Shown here in pieces: positions 1 through 8,601 of a stretch of DNA of 64,000 nt. The position numbers were made by a program, and so were the translations under genes. The notes below the pieces were generated by a model. It was not told the origin of the DNA. It worked only from the letters and a program-made list of their open reading frames with translations, and made no database searches. The stretch covers positions 1 through 64,000 of the forward strand of contig NZ_JBBMFK010000014.1 of assembly GCF_040096055.1 (NCBI RefSeq), written 5' to 3'. Within the stretch, counting starts at the first letter, position 1; each line of letters opens with the position of its first letter. The stretch is from Pseudoflavonifractor intestinihominis. GTDB taxonomy: Bacteria > Bacillota > Clostridia > Oscillospirales > Oscillospiraceae.

Positions 1-1774
1 TCACGACATGAAATCTGGTGCTGAAGGTGCTCACTTTTTTGGGGCCCTTTTGCTCACATTTTCGTTTGACAAACACAGCCTTTGGAACCAACATAGTTGA
101 AAACAACTCTGGGTAAGTATTATTTATCGACCTGCGCAACCAAATATAAAAGTAATCTGACAAATCCGCATAGCCAATGTTGTCGTAATAAGGTGGGTCT
201 GTAGAAATCATGACCTCTCGAAGCATACAATCTTGCTGTGCATTAAATTGTTGAGCCTGGCCTTCTACTTCTGCAGGCAGTTTTTCCAAAGCTTTTACCA
301 CCCAGTTTATTGCACCGCTCCAATTACCCGTTGAATTTGAAAAAGGATTGGATTCCGCATAATCCCATACCATTGGGAGTGCTTGTCTACCAAATGTCTG
401 AATAATAAAGTCCCCACTCCACCCATTTAATGAAGAAGAATAATTGGCCTGTCTATCAACTACAAACGCCAAATAAACACCTATCGCCTCTCCGTAAGCT
501 CTGGCTCCCTGCCCACCTTTGCATAGAGGAAGATGGTCGTCGGCAATTCCCGCAGAAACTGCATCTGCCTCCGCCTTTTTCTGAGCATCTGCTACCAAGG
601 AACTGAATGTAGTCAAGGCTGTGAGCTGGCGGGGAGTGAACAGGTCCTCATAATGGTTCATACCAAAAGCAGGAGGGCTAAACCAACGGGGATTGTCCGG
701 CAGCATACCAGTGGGAGCATCTTCTGGCCTTTCAATCTGTGCCGTAAAGATGTGTTCTTGGCTTGGAGAGCAATAAATGCGTCCACGCTTACCCTCGGCT
801 ACTATGGCCATGAGTTGACTACCAATCCTACCTTCTTGGCCTTCCTGTTTTACATACTCATCAGATGTGACCTCTCCACAACAGGGGCACTTGAATGTCG
901 CTCCGCGACCAGTTTTATAGCTTTGATATTCTTTGGGACATTTCTCATTGTGTGCCTCAAAGCGAACACGGTTTCCGTCAGGAATGGGCTTGGCCCATGC
1001 TTCTTTTCCTTTCTTCTTGGACAGTACAAAACTGCTTGCCAGTGGCATCTCACACCCACAAGCAGGATTCGGGCACTTCACAGTCCGCGCCCAAATCCAA
1101 GCAATGACGGTAGCATCGCCACCGCCTTGCTCTCGAGACAACTTGACCTTGGGGTAGAGATGTCCAATGCGCTTGAAGGCTTCTTGTTTCATCCACTCGC
1201 CATAATAGCGCACGTCCTCTGCCAATCCCTGCGCACGACTCCACGTCGTAGCCATCGCGCTGGTACGGGCATCGGGATTGACCGGTGCCATATAGGCAAA
1301 ACGGGGCGGGATTTCTATCATGGCTTTATTAATCATGACAGATACTGGGTTCAAATCATGGGCATGAGTTTTTAAGCCTAAACGCTGAGCTTCCAATGGT
1401 ATGGTACCGCCACCTGAAAACAAATCCAATAGTTCAGGTGGCGAACTCTCTGTAGATTTCAGGATTTCGGCCTTTGCAGTAGCTAATACGTCCTTGTTAT
1501 TAGAGTTTTCCCATATGACCAACTCTTCTAAGATTCGGAAAAGTCTTTGACGTTCAAGGTTCTGTTCCTCCTCACTGGGAAACAGTTCCGGGTGAGAGGA
1601 AGGGTCATCTACAAGGCTTGACCAAATTACAGCGCGGGCTGCTGCTAAAGGACGTCGTGCCCACCATAGGTGCAAAGTTGATGGATGACCATGTCGAATG
1701 GATTTTTCTCTAGATGATTCTCTGTTAATAGCTTCCAGAGGTAATGCAACTTCAATTAGCTTCTTTCTATTCAT
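1..1774 (-). CDS. DUF1156 (COG1743) DNA methyltransferase, 3' part missing at window edge
   Basis: The reading frame is open from an ATG at 1774 to the window edge (591 codons seen), so the C-terminus is missing. The N-terminus, with its WWARRP motif near residue 40, is typical of DUF1156 adenine-specific methylases. The SAM-binding motif DLFSGGG starts at residue 117. Two Cys clusters at about 234-239 (CPNPAC) and 296-299 (CPCC) fit the family's zinc ribbon. The catalytic motif DPPY begins at residue 526. The start overlaps the end of the upstream EVE-like gene by 8 bases and has a GGAGG ribosome site, so translation is probably coupled. Family members methylate host DNA and occur in defence islands, often with DUF499 ATPases and helicases. 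That role here is inferred from context; modification specificity is not readable. Confidence 0.85.
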   Translation of the reverse strand, partial: MNRKKLIEVALPLEAINRESSREKSIRHGHPSTLHLWWARRPLAAARAVIWSSLVDDPSSHPELFPSEEEQNLERQRLFRILEELVIWENSNNKDVLATAKAEILKSTESSPPELLDLFSGGGTIPLEAQRLGLKTHAHDLNPVSVMINKAMIEIPPRFAYMAPVNPDARTSAMATTWSRAQGLAEDVRYYGEWMKQEAFKRIGHLYPKVKLSREQGGGDATVIAWIWARTVKCPNPACGCEMPLASSFVLSKKKGKEAWAKPIPDGNRVRFEAHNEKCPKEYQSYKTGRGATFKCPCCGEVTSDEYVKQEGQEGRIGSQLMAIVAEGKRGRIYCSPSQEHIFTAQIERPEDAPTGMLPDNPRWFSPPAFGMNHYEDLFTPRQLTALTTFSSLVADAQKKAEADAVSAGIADDHLPLCKGGQGARAYGEAIGVYLAFVVDRQANYSSSLNGWSGDFIIQTFGRQALPMVWDYAESNPFSNSTGNWSGAINWVVKALEKLPAEVEGQAQQFNAQQDCMLREVMISTDPPYYDNIGYADLSDYFYIWLRRSINNTYPELFSTMLVPKAVFVKRKCEQKGPKKVSTFSTRFHVV

Positions 1775-2177
1775 TTGTGAAACCTCCAAAATAGAAATCA
1801 AGGTAATCGCTCAACTCCGGTTTCACGCGAGAAGGACTTTGCGGTGCATAGGTCATACCGTGTTTTCTAAGTTCTGTAAAGGTCAGTTCCTTTCTATCAG
1901 TGAATCCCAATAGTCGCAGTCGCATATATCTACCGTAAATATTGCCAACATTTTTGACCCAAAATCGAGAATCATCAGATATTTCACTAGCTGTCATATT
2001 TATCTTTTCAACAATAGTTTTGTATTGGACTCTAGAAATTGTTTTTGTGCAGTAGATATATACAATATCTCCTATTTCAAAGTTTCTTGTCTGTTTCCAA
2101 TCAATATAATTCTGCTGCTCAAAAGCGAGCCTGTGATTGTAAATCAACGGATTTGCAGACATAATCCATTCCTTCAT
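1767..2177 (-). CDS. EVE/PUA-like modified-base-binding protein
   Basis: A 136-residue protein. The segments YIDWKQTRNFEIGDIVYIY and RVQYKTIVEKINM match the core pattern of EVE (PUA-fold, YTH-like) domains, which bind modified bases in a pocket. It lies 14 bases after the SNF2 helicase and overlaps the methyltransferase start by 8 bases, so it belongs to the same operon. The start at 2177 has a GAGGTGAG ribosome site; a second Met at codon 6 is possible but less favoured. A single small EVE domain between helicase and methylase suggests it reads the modification written by the methylase, or detects modified phage DNA. The EVE assignment comes from pattern recognition only. Confidence 0.65.
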   Translation of the reverse strand: MKEWIMSANPLIYNHRLAFEQQNYIDWKQTRNFEIGDIVYIYCTKTISRVQYKTIVEKINMTASEISDDSRFWVKNVGNIYGRYMRLRLLGFTDRKELTFTELRKHGMTYAPQSPSRVKPELSDYLDFYFGGFTNE

Positions 2178-2191
2178 GGTTATATCTCACC

Positions 2192-5100
2192 TCATTTCTG
2201 ATACAGAATCTCAGACTCTGCAATCAAATCTTGTATGTCATAGTTCACACTGGTTGCCGTGAAGTCCGGCGCGTTCTTAAACGGATGCTTCAGGTAAATC
2301 GTGTGGGTGTTCTTTCCGTCCACTTCCACGATAGCCAGAATAAATTCCTCGGGTTTATTCAGCGCTGTCAGAATCTCATTCTTGCTGACCGTTACAGTCG
2401 TTGCACCTTTTCTGCGTCCTTTCACTTCTATCATCCTGAGTGCGTAAGCAGTCAGGCGCTGACGCATTCTTTCCGGCACATAGGATTCCACATCATAGCC
2501 GCATTTTGCCGCGCTAACATCCTTGGGCTGATAGCCGAGAGACGTTTCAATTTGTAAGACTGCATCCATGGCTGCATATTCCACTGCCTGCCGGTCGCCG
2601 GAACTAAAGGCAGTCGGAGAGCCAGTCCCCATCAAATTGCGAAGCAATCCCTTGGGGATAATCAGCGCACCGCCGGTCACGACGGGCGGCATGGGAGAGA
2701 TTCTTCGCTCCTTCGCAATCTCCTCCAGCCTCGCCTGCATCCGTGCCGTTAAATCATCTGCGCGGCGGGAAGCCAGCTTGGAGTTGAGCTTGGAATTGGT
2801 TTTTCCCGCAGCCTCCTTCTGTTGCAGCTCACTGGCACGATAATCCCAATACTGGATTTCTGCGGTCATTCTGTCTTTGACGGCCTTGGCAGTCTTGTCC
2901 AGCATGGCTTCCTTGCGGCTTTTGACTTCTGCAAAATGCTCAGGTATCAGGTTCGTAATGGCATAGCTCTTTGCCATGTCCTCCACGCCGGAACAAAGCC
3001 ATTTCTGAGAATGTGCCCATTTCAGTACCGCCGCCGTTTCCGATTCATCCGCCGCCCGATAATCAAGATAGGGCGCGTATCCTGCGCCGGTTGCCGTTCC
3101 TTGCTCGTCCAGCTCCACAAAGTGGACGTGTTTGGAAATCGTTCGTCTGCTTCCATCCTTCAAAATCATGCCGTCCTGAATGGCGTCCTCGATATAAAAC
3201 AATAGACGGGCGGATGTGCTGTAGTCACTGTCATCAATAAAGACGGCTCCTCGCTTCATCACGTCCATGCTGCGCTCCCGCACCAAGTCCAGAGTGGCAT
3301 CCAGCAATGGGTGGCCGGGGCATATCAGTGCGGCGGGCGTTAGACCTTGAACATTGCAAAATTCTTTATCAAAGCACACACGCTCATAGCGGGTCAGCAC
3401 CGGCTCGCCATAGCCGATTTGTGTGTCGCGATTCCGCACGGCATAGGGAACGGAAGTGATTTCATACCGGCCTTTCTCTCTGCGGCGAATCTTTCCGCCC
3501 ACGGACTGGAATGCCTCTACAAAGAAAGCCTCGATGAAATGGGGCTGGAGCTTATGCGCCTCCATTCGCTCCATATCTTCCTTGATGGCCATGACCGTAT
3601 GAACATCCATCACATCATCGGTCAGGGCATTTTCTTCAATGAGCTTCTGGAACTCGTCCCGGTTTATGGTGTTGTCTACCACTTCATTCAGGCGGGCTTT
3701 TACCTTGGGGTCGTTTCCATACCGCACTGCCTCAATAAGCAGGTCGCGGAGGGAGCGATTGTTAAATGTCATCTTGCCAAGGATGTCGAACACCTTGCCG
3801 CCAAGCGCCTGACGTTCTTCCTCCAGCTTCTGGAACAGGCGCTGGAACACGAAACCCTCCCGTGTTTCGGATGCAACCAGATTCCACAGATAGCAAACTT
3901 CTGTTTGGCCGATACGATGAATACGGCCAAACCGCTGCTCCAGCCGGTTCGGATTCCACGGCAAATCATAGTTTATCATCAGATGCGCTCTCTGCAAGTT
4001 GATACCCTCGCCAGCGGCATCCGTTGCAATCAGCACTCGAACACCCACATCCTGCTTGAAAAGCTGCTCTGCCTTGCGCCGTTCGTCACGGAGCATTCCG
4101 CCGTGAATCGTAATGACAGCTTCCTTGTTACCGAGTAAGGAACGAATCTTGTCCGTCAGATAATTCAATGTATCCTTATGCTCAGTAAAGATGATGAGCT
4201 TCTCGCGCTGTCCATCGCCTCCGAACATTTTCTCATTATCTTGAAGGAGGCGGGACAGTTCTTCCCATTTACGGTCAATACCGCTGATACGGACTTGATT
4301 GGCCATCTGCTCCAGTCGTTTCAGGATTTTGATTTCCGCCTCCAACTCCGCAATGGTAGCAGCAGCGGAAGCGTGGTCAACCACCTTTTCCTCCAGCTCC
4401 TCCTGCTCGTCTGGCGGCAGGTCATCGTCATCAAAATCGTCAAAGTCCCCGGCAATCTCCGCGCCCCGTTTGCCAAGACGTTCTTCCGCAAGCCGGTGTT
4501 CCAGACGTTCCCGCCGTCTGTGGAGCGACTGATAAATCGCCTCCGGTGACGACGCAAGACGGCGCTGCAAAATGGTCAGTGCAAAGCCAACCGTCGTTCT
4601 TCTATCATTGTTCAGATTGTCGGCCCGGTTAAATTCCTCCTGCACATAATCGGTCACAGCAGCGTAGAGCTTTGCCTCCATGTCAGAGAGGTCATAATTT
4701 ACGGTGTAGGCAATCCGCTCCGGGAACAGCGGAGTACCATCGAATTTCAAAAGTTCTTCCTTGACCAGACGGCGCATCACATCAGAGACATCGACGGCCT
4801 GCTGGGACTTCCCGTGGATCCCCTCAAAACGGTCTGGGTCAATCAGAGAGAGGAACAGGTGAAAATCTTCCTCTTTGCCATTGTGAGGGGTTGCCGTCAG
4901 CAGCAGGAAATTCTTTGTGATATTGGATAGTAATCTGCCCAACAGAAATCTGCGCGTATATTTTACTTCACCACCCCAGACAGTGGCAGACATTTTGTGT
5001 GCTTCATCGCAAACAATCAAATCCCATTCCGAGACCTTGAGCTTTTCCTGTATTGCATCGTTTCTGGCCAGCTTATCCAAGCGGCAGATGCACAAATCCA

Positions 5101-5695
5101 CCTCATTGAACACATTGCCGGTGGCCGCAGATTCAATTCTGTCGTTAGTCAGAATATCAAAATGCAAATGGAATTTCTGGAATAACTCATCCTGCCACTG
5201 CTCCACAAGGCTTCCCGGAGAAACAATCAGACATCGTTTGAGGGAGCCACGAGCCATCAGTTCCTTGATGAACAGACCGGTCATAATCGTTTTACCGGCA
5301 CCGGGGTCATCCGCCAGGACATATCGGAGCGGGAGACGCGGCAGCATCTCCTGATAGACAGCAGAAATCTGATGCGGCAGAGGTTCCACGGAAGAAGTAT
5401 GTACAGCCAGATATGGGTCAAACAAATGCGCAAGGCCAATACGATACGCTTCGGATGCCAAACGCACCTGATTCCCGTCCGCATCAAAACTCCACGGAAG
5501 ATGCTTATCCTCTACCTGAATGCTTTCTTCATTTTCACGATAAAGCAACTGTGTCCCGGGAACGCCCTTACTGTTCTTGTATGTAATCTCTATGACGTTG
5601 TTTCCATACCACTGGACAGCAACCACATCGACAGGCTCATTCCCAGCAATTCCAGTCAGGTGGCTGCCCACTGTAATATCTTCAAGTTTCGCCAT
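2192..5695 (-). CDS. SNF2-family DNA helicase/translocase with DUF3883-like C-terminus
   Basis: A 1167-residue superfamily 2 helicase. Walker A DDPGAGKT lies at 129-136 and the DEAH box at 230-233, followed by LLLTATPHNGK. In the second RecA lobe ATDAAGEGINLQ and the arginine-finger motif GRIHRIGQ are intact. A charged, probably coiled region separates the lobes. The last 100 residues (around MIEVKGRRKGATTVTVSKNE) resemble DUF3883, a domain seen in defence proteins. Starts 18 bases after the XRE gene with an AGGAGG ribosome site. Helicases of this type (COG0553) occur in restriction and DISARM-like systems, where they translocate on DNA. No nuclease motif is evident in this protein, so a nuclease, if any, would be encoded further left. 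Confidence 0.88.
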   Translation of the reverse strand: MAKLEDITVGSHLTGIAGNEPVDVVAVQWYGNNVIEITYKNSKGVPGTQLLYRENEESIQVEDKHLPWSFDADGNQVRLASEAYRIGLAHLFDPYLAVHTSSVEPLPHQISAVYQEMLPRLPLRYVLADDPGAGKTIMTGLFIKELMARGSLKRCLIVSPGSLVEQWQDELFQKFHLHFDILTNDRIESAATGNVFNEVDLCICRLDKLARNDAIQEKLKVSEWDLIVCDEAHKMSATVWGGEVKYTRRFLLGRLLSNITKNFLLLTATPHNGKEEDFHLFLSLIDPDRFEGIHGKSQQAVDVSDVMRRLVKEELLKFDGTPLFPERIAYTVNYDLSDMEAKLYAAVTDYVQEEFNRADNLNNDRRTTVGFALTILQRRLASSPEAIYQSLHRRRERLEHRLAEERLGKRGAEIAGDFDDFDDDDLPPDEQEELEEKVVDHASAAATIAELEAEIKILKRLEQMANQVRISGIDRKWEELSRLLQDNEKMFGGDGQREKLIIFTEHKDTLNYLTDKIRSLLGNKEAVITIHGGMLRDERRKAEQLFKQDVGVRVLIATDAAGEGINLQRAHLMINYDLPWNPNRLEQRFGRIHRIGQTEVCYLWNLVASETREGFVFQRLFQKLEEERQALGGKVFDILGKMTFNNRSLRDLLIEAVRYGNDPKVKARLNEVVDNTINRDEFQKLIEENALTDDVMDVHTVMAIKEDMERMEAHKLQPHFIEAFFVEAFQSVGGKIRRREKGRYEITSVPYAVRNRDTQIGYGEPVLTRYERVCFDKEFCNVQGLTPAALICPGHPLLDATLDLVRERSMDVMKRGAVFIDDSDYSTSARLLFYIEDAIQDGMILKDGSRRTISKHVHFVELDEQGTATGAGYAPYLDYRAADESETAAVLKWAHSQKWLCSGVEDMAKSYAITNLIPEHFAEVKSRKEAMLDKTAKAVKDRMTAEIQYWDYRASELQQKEAAGKTNSKLNSKLASRRADDLTARMQARLEEIAKERRISPMPPVVTGGALIIPKGLLRNLMGTGSPTAFSSGDRQAVEYAAMDAVLQIETSLGYQPKDVSAAKCGYDVESYVPERMRQRLTAYALRMIEVKGRRKGATTVTVSKNEILTALNKPEEFILAIVEVDGKNTHTIYLKHPFKNAPDFTATSVNYDIQDLIAESEILYQK

Positions 5696-5713
5696 AACAT
5701 TGGGCCTCCTAAG

Positions 5714-5947
5714 TTATTTTTGCGCTTCGTGAGACTCTGACTGCTCGTCAGGAATCAATTCCATGATGTCATCAAATGTGCAGTCCAGTACTTTGCATAT
5801 GCTTACCAGCGTATCTGTGTTTACATTTTCCCCATGGTTCAGCTTATTGACTGTATATGTGCTGATATTAGCAGCAACGGCTAAATCTTTTTTCTTCATA
5901 TCCTTATCTATCAGGAGCTTCCACAATCTCTTATAGCTTACGCCCAT
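5714..5947 (-). CDS. XRE-family HTH regulator of the defence operon
   Basis: A 77-residue single-domain HTH protein of the HTH_26 type (SYKRLWKLLIDKDMKKKDLA at the N-terminus). It is the first gene of the minus-strand operon, preceded by a GGAAGGAG ribosome site and a consensus promoter. Such small Cro/C-like proteins usually control the expression of a downstream modification or defence operon, a plausible job here because an uncontrolled helicase or methylase would be costly. Target operators are not identified. Confidence 0.85.
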   Translation of the reverse strand: MGVSYKRLWKLLIDKDMKKKDLAVAANISTYTVNKLNHGENVNTDTLVSICKVLDCTFDDIMELIPDEQSESHEAQK

Positions 5948-5993
5948 ACCCTTCTCCTTCCTACGCCAAATAAGTGGATACGCACTACTCTAC

Positions 5994-6022
5994 ATTATAC
6001 ACATCCAAGGGCGGAGAGACAA
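5994..6022 (-). promoter_or_regulatory. Sigma-A promoter of the XRE-helicase-EVE-methylase operon
   Basis: On the minus strand TTGTCT (6017-6022) and a perfect TATAAT (5994-5999) are separated by exactly 17 bases, about 45 bases upstream of the XRE start. A short near-palindrome (AAATTAAGC, GAA, then AGCTCAATTT) lies just upstream at about 6027-6047 and could be an operator. Confidence 0.75.
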
Positions 6023-6654
6023 TATATAAATTAAGCGAAAGCTCAATTTTTTCGGTCTTATCATAGATGTTGTTGAGTATACGCTATATTTTTAACTATG
6101 GAAACCACAATGTGGCAATGACAAGTCTTTTGCGAGCAGTGTCTTCGTATATACAAAGACTTCTTCCTGCTTGTTGGGGATTTCCCCAAGCCCCAAGGAC
6201 AGCCCACAAGTGGTCTGGCTACGCATTCGGTTCCCGAACGCTTAACGGCTGCGCCAGGATTGGCATAGTCCACTTTGGTTATATTATTTTGCATAAAAAT
6301 AGTATTCAAAGTACTTTCCAGACAAAAGTTTTTGCAGATGCCTAAAATAACATTCCTCATTCCTTTTACACATTGTTCAAGCAAATTATAGAAAAATATG
6401 TCATCATAAACAAGAAATTATTGCACCCTCTTGCGATATTCGCCAAATAAACAGGCATAGAAACCTGCCCGCCTCCCAGGTAAATTTTTGTGCCTGCTTT
6501 ACCTGTCCGGGCAAGTGCATATCCAACATGTAGGTACAGAATGGATTGCTGCTGCACGGACAGGCGGGGTGTCCAGAGGGGCGTAGAACCCCTTTGGCTC
6601 TGGGTTTCCAATAGGGGCGAGCAGTATCCCTGTTGGCACACGATTTTCCGTAGG

Positions 6655-6679
6655 AAAGTCTAGTGTGTTATACCTTTGT
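6655..6679 (+). other. oriT: Candidate oriT of MobV (pMV158) type
   Basis: Positions 6661-6672 read TAGTGTGTTATA, identical to the core of the pMV158 transfer origin, where MobM is known to cut at GTGTG/TT. That places the nick between 6667 and 6668. Flanks (AAAG before, CCTTTG after) keep part of the pMV158 inverted repeat. The element also encodes a MobV-family relaxase at 11229-12209, so site and enzyme match, although they are 4.5 kb apart. Confidence 0.7.
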
Positions 6680-6850
6680 GGAGCAGATGACAGCCGGAAT
6701 TGTAGCACGCCCCGGAAAGTGTGGCTACAGTTGCGGCGTTCTGGCGGGAAAGGTTGCCCCTTACGGGGCAGCATAAGCGACAGAAAAAGGCTGGCAGGCG
6801 GTGCGAATATGCACTGTCTGCCAGCCTTGTCATCTGCGGAACAAAGGTAT
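6670..6850. repeat. Long-range inverted repeat beside oriT
   Basis: ATACCTTTGT (6670-6679) pairs with ACAAAGGTAT (6841-6850), and GCAGATGACA (6683-6692) pairs with TGTCATCTGC (6828-6837). The two 10-bp helices are separated by a symmetric GGA/GGA internal loop. Inside lie a TGCCCC/GGGGCA hairpin (about 6754-6769) and a 16-bp hairpin at 6789-6826. The outer arm overlaps the predicted nick site. Confidence 0.8.
6789..6826. repeat. 16-bp stem, 6-base loop hairpin
   Basis: GGCTGGCAGGCGGTGC and GCACTGTCTGCCAGCC pair across a GAATAT loop; the two non-Watson-Crick positions are wobble-compatible. It lies inside the larger inverted repeat, and there is no U-tract, so it is not an ordinary terminator. 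Confidence 0.8.
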
Positions 6851-6885
6851 ATCAAAGCCCCCGTCAGCCGCTGCTTACCATCGTA

Positions 6886-7548
6886 TCAGAACCACCACGG
6901 CAGCTTCCCACGCAGGCTGTCCATCGCCTCGCCCTCCACCTTCTTTGTCCGGCTCTCGCTCAGATGGAAATGGAGTGCCGCGCCGATCAGCGGGTGCTCG
7001 ATTCCATCGGTAAATCCATAGCGGTACAGAAGATAGGTCTGCTCTCTGGCGGTCAACTTGTCCATCGCCGCATATAGTTCCGTCAGCTGTTCTTTTTGGA
7101 TATAGATTTGTTCCGGCGTTTGGGTGTGAGGGTCAGCAATGGCCTCGATCCGCAGCATCCGTTCATCATCGGATAGAATGTCATCCAGATATACTCTCTG
7201 GAAGCCGGGGCCGTCTTTCTTATCCATCATCCGTTGCTCAAATTGAGCTAGGGCGGCGCGGATGCAGTCTGTCATGGCATTGCGGATTGCCGGTGCCGCA
7301 TAAGTCAGGAATTTCATGCCCCGTCCGGCATCAAATAAAGGGATCGCATTCAGCAAGCCGATACTTCCCTCTTGCACCAAATCATCTACATCAATTCCAA
7401 TATCATTTTCATCCAGCCCCATACTTCGGTATTGTTCCAGCGCTATTTTTCGGATGAATCCCAGATTACTTTTCAGCAAAATGTCGCGGGCAGTCGTATC
7501 CCCAGCCTGCGCCAGCTTGCACAGATGCTCATTGCTCAGGGTCGGCAT
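6886..7548 (-). CDS. Sigma-70 family RNA polymerase sigma factor of the mobile element
   Basis: A 220-residue protein with sigma region 2 at about residues 20-100 (DLVQEGSIGLLNAIPLFD, then FLTYAAPAIRNAM) and a region-4-like HTH at about 155-215 (KLTAREQTYLLYRYGF). Region 1.1 is absent and region 3 is reduced, as in alternative factors carried by mobile elements. Its start overlaps the end of the XRE gene by 20 bases, indicating coupled translation. It probably directs transcription of element genes, but no cognate promoter could be recognised. Confidence 0.88.
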   Translation of the reverse strand: MPTLSNEHLCKLAQAGDTTARDILLKSNLGFIRKIALEQYRSMGLDENDIGIDVDDLVQEGSIGLLNAIPLFDAGRGMKFLTYAAPAIRNAMTDCIRAALAQFEQRMMDKKDGPGFQRVYLDDILSDDERMLRIEAIADPHTQTPEQIYIQKEQLTELYAAMDKLTAREQTYLLYRYGFTDGIEHPLIGAALHFHLSESRTKKVEGEAMDSLRGKLPWWF

Positions 7549-8368
7549 TTTGTTTCTCCTGCGCGTGGTCTAAGGTGGATTGGAGAAATTCCGTCAGCGC
7601 CTGACCGAACTTGTCCAACGCTTCCTTTTGCACGCCGTCCATTCCTGCCGCGCTCTGGGTGACGGCGGCGGAAATCATTTCCGGCGTGATGGTCGGTGCC
7701 TGGACATCCTGGCCTTTTGTCAACTCGGAGAACATCTGCTGGGTGATGCCCTTGGTCAAGGACTGTGCCACCGTAAAATCGTTACCAATCTCTTTCTTCA
7801 CTTCCCGGAGTGCCGCCATGAAAGTATTCTGTATCATCGTTAAGTCGGCCTGATATACGGGAACTTTCTGCCGGTTGACAGCTCTGGCCGCCTGCACTGC
7901 GGCATCCGTTTTCACATTCCGGCGCAGCATGGCGCTGAGGGTGGTAAGCATCTGGTTCTGTCCGGCGAAACCGGCGGCCAGGGCATCGTCAAAATATTGC
8001 TCGATCATGTAGGTGACTTCTGCAAAGCGCGGACTTTCCAGCAGGCGGTTGACGATCTCCGCATTGGCTTTCCCAGTATACAGATTCCGCGCTGCCTGCA
8101 CCGACAGGCCCAGTTCTTCAATATCAAAATTTGTTCGGTCGGGTGTATTGACCTCCCCCAGCAGGAAATCTGTGGAGACTTCAAACACTTTTGCAATGCG
8201 GAGCAAGTGTTCTGTGCTGATCTTATCCGTCTTGCCGCTCACAAACCGGCTGATGGCGCTTTCGGTGCTGCCGATGCGGGTCGCCAGCTGTGCCTGGGTA
8301 ATCTTATGTTCCTTCATGAGTTCCTGCATCCGTTGCCGGACATTGCCGGGCAGATAGGCTCCCTCCAT
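7529..8368 (-). CDS. XRE-family HTH regulator with long helical C-terminus
   Basis: A 279-residue protein. The HTH lies at about residues 10-65 (ITQAQLATRIGSTESAISRF) and is followed by a long, mostly helical region of unknown family. The ATG at 8368 (MEGAYLPG) has a GAGGTG ribosome site. An in-frame ATG at 8401 falls between the -10 box and the expected transcription start, so it cannot be used from this promoter. Co-transcribed and overlapping with the sigma gene; together they look like the regulatory switch of the element, divergent from the replication genes. Confidence 0.85.
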   Translation of the reverse strand: MEGAYLPGNVRQRMQELMKEHKITQAQLATRIGSTESAISRFVSGKTDKISTEHLLRIAKVFEVSTDFLLGEVNTPDRTNFDIEELGLSVQAARNLYTGKANAEIVNRLLESPRFAEVTYMIEQYFDDALAAGFAGQNQMLTTLSAMLRRNVKTDAAVQAARAVNRQKVPVYQADLTMIQNTFMAALREVKKEIGNDFTVAQSLTKGITQQMFSELTKGQDVQAPTITPEMISAAVTQSAAGMDGVQKEALDKFGQALTEFLQSTLDHAQEKQNADPEQ

Positions 8369-8403
8369 ATGCCGCACCTCTTTCCTGTAAACTCGTTGCA
8401 TCC

Positions 8404-8432
8404 ATTATACCTTATAAACCCAGTGTGGGCAA
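8404..8432 (-). promoter_or_regulatory. Sigma-A promoter of the XRE-sigma operon
   Basis: TTGCCC (8427-8432), 17 bases, TATAAT (8404-8409) on the minus strand, giving a start near 8397 and a leader of about 30 bases. Confidence 0.75.
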
Positions 8433-8450
8433 ATGCTTTCCGCTGGGTTC

Positions 8451-8499
8451 GCCGCTCTGAGGTCTTGCATTTTTGCAAGATTTGAGGGCGGCTTTTTTT
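8451..8499 (+). terminator. Hairpin with T-tract between divergent operons
   Basis: GCCGCTCT pairs with AGGGCGGC and TCTTGCA with TGCAAGA across a TTTT loop, followed by seven T on the plus strand. No plus-strand gene ends here, so it either insulates the primase gene from upstream transcription or acts as an attenuator in its leader. Confidence 0.6.
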
Positions 8500-8601
8500 C
8501 TTTTCTTGCACTTATGTGGGATTTTTCGGTCTATAGGCTTTTTCTCCGTATATTCAGGCAGACGGGCAGATACCGTCAATAAATTATGGAGGGCATAGCC
8601 T

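Larger units (their letters stand above)
5948..6885. other. Gene-free 0.94 kb transfer-region segment
   Basis: No convincing gene: the short frames on both strands lack ribosome sites and contradict each other. It holds the defence-operon promoter, a MobV-type nick site, a long nested inverted repeat and several small hairpins (for example TTGGGG/CCCCAA near 6173-6188). Such dense dyad symmetry without coding suits a transfer origin and leading region of a mobile element. Confidence 0.6.

Noticed and set aside
533..1375. 280-residue plus-strand open frame
   Set aside because: Lies opposite the DUF1156 methylase, whose frame is continuous with SAM, zinc-ribbon and DPPY motifs.
6061..6384. Short overlapping frames in the oriT region
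   Set aside because: No ribosome sites, frames on both strands, and strong inverted repeats explain the openness better than coding.
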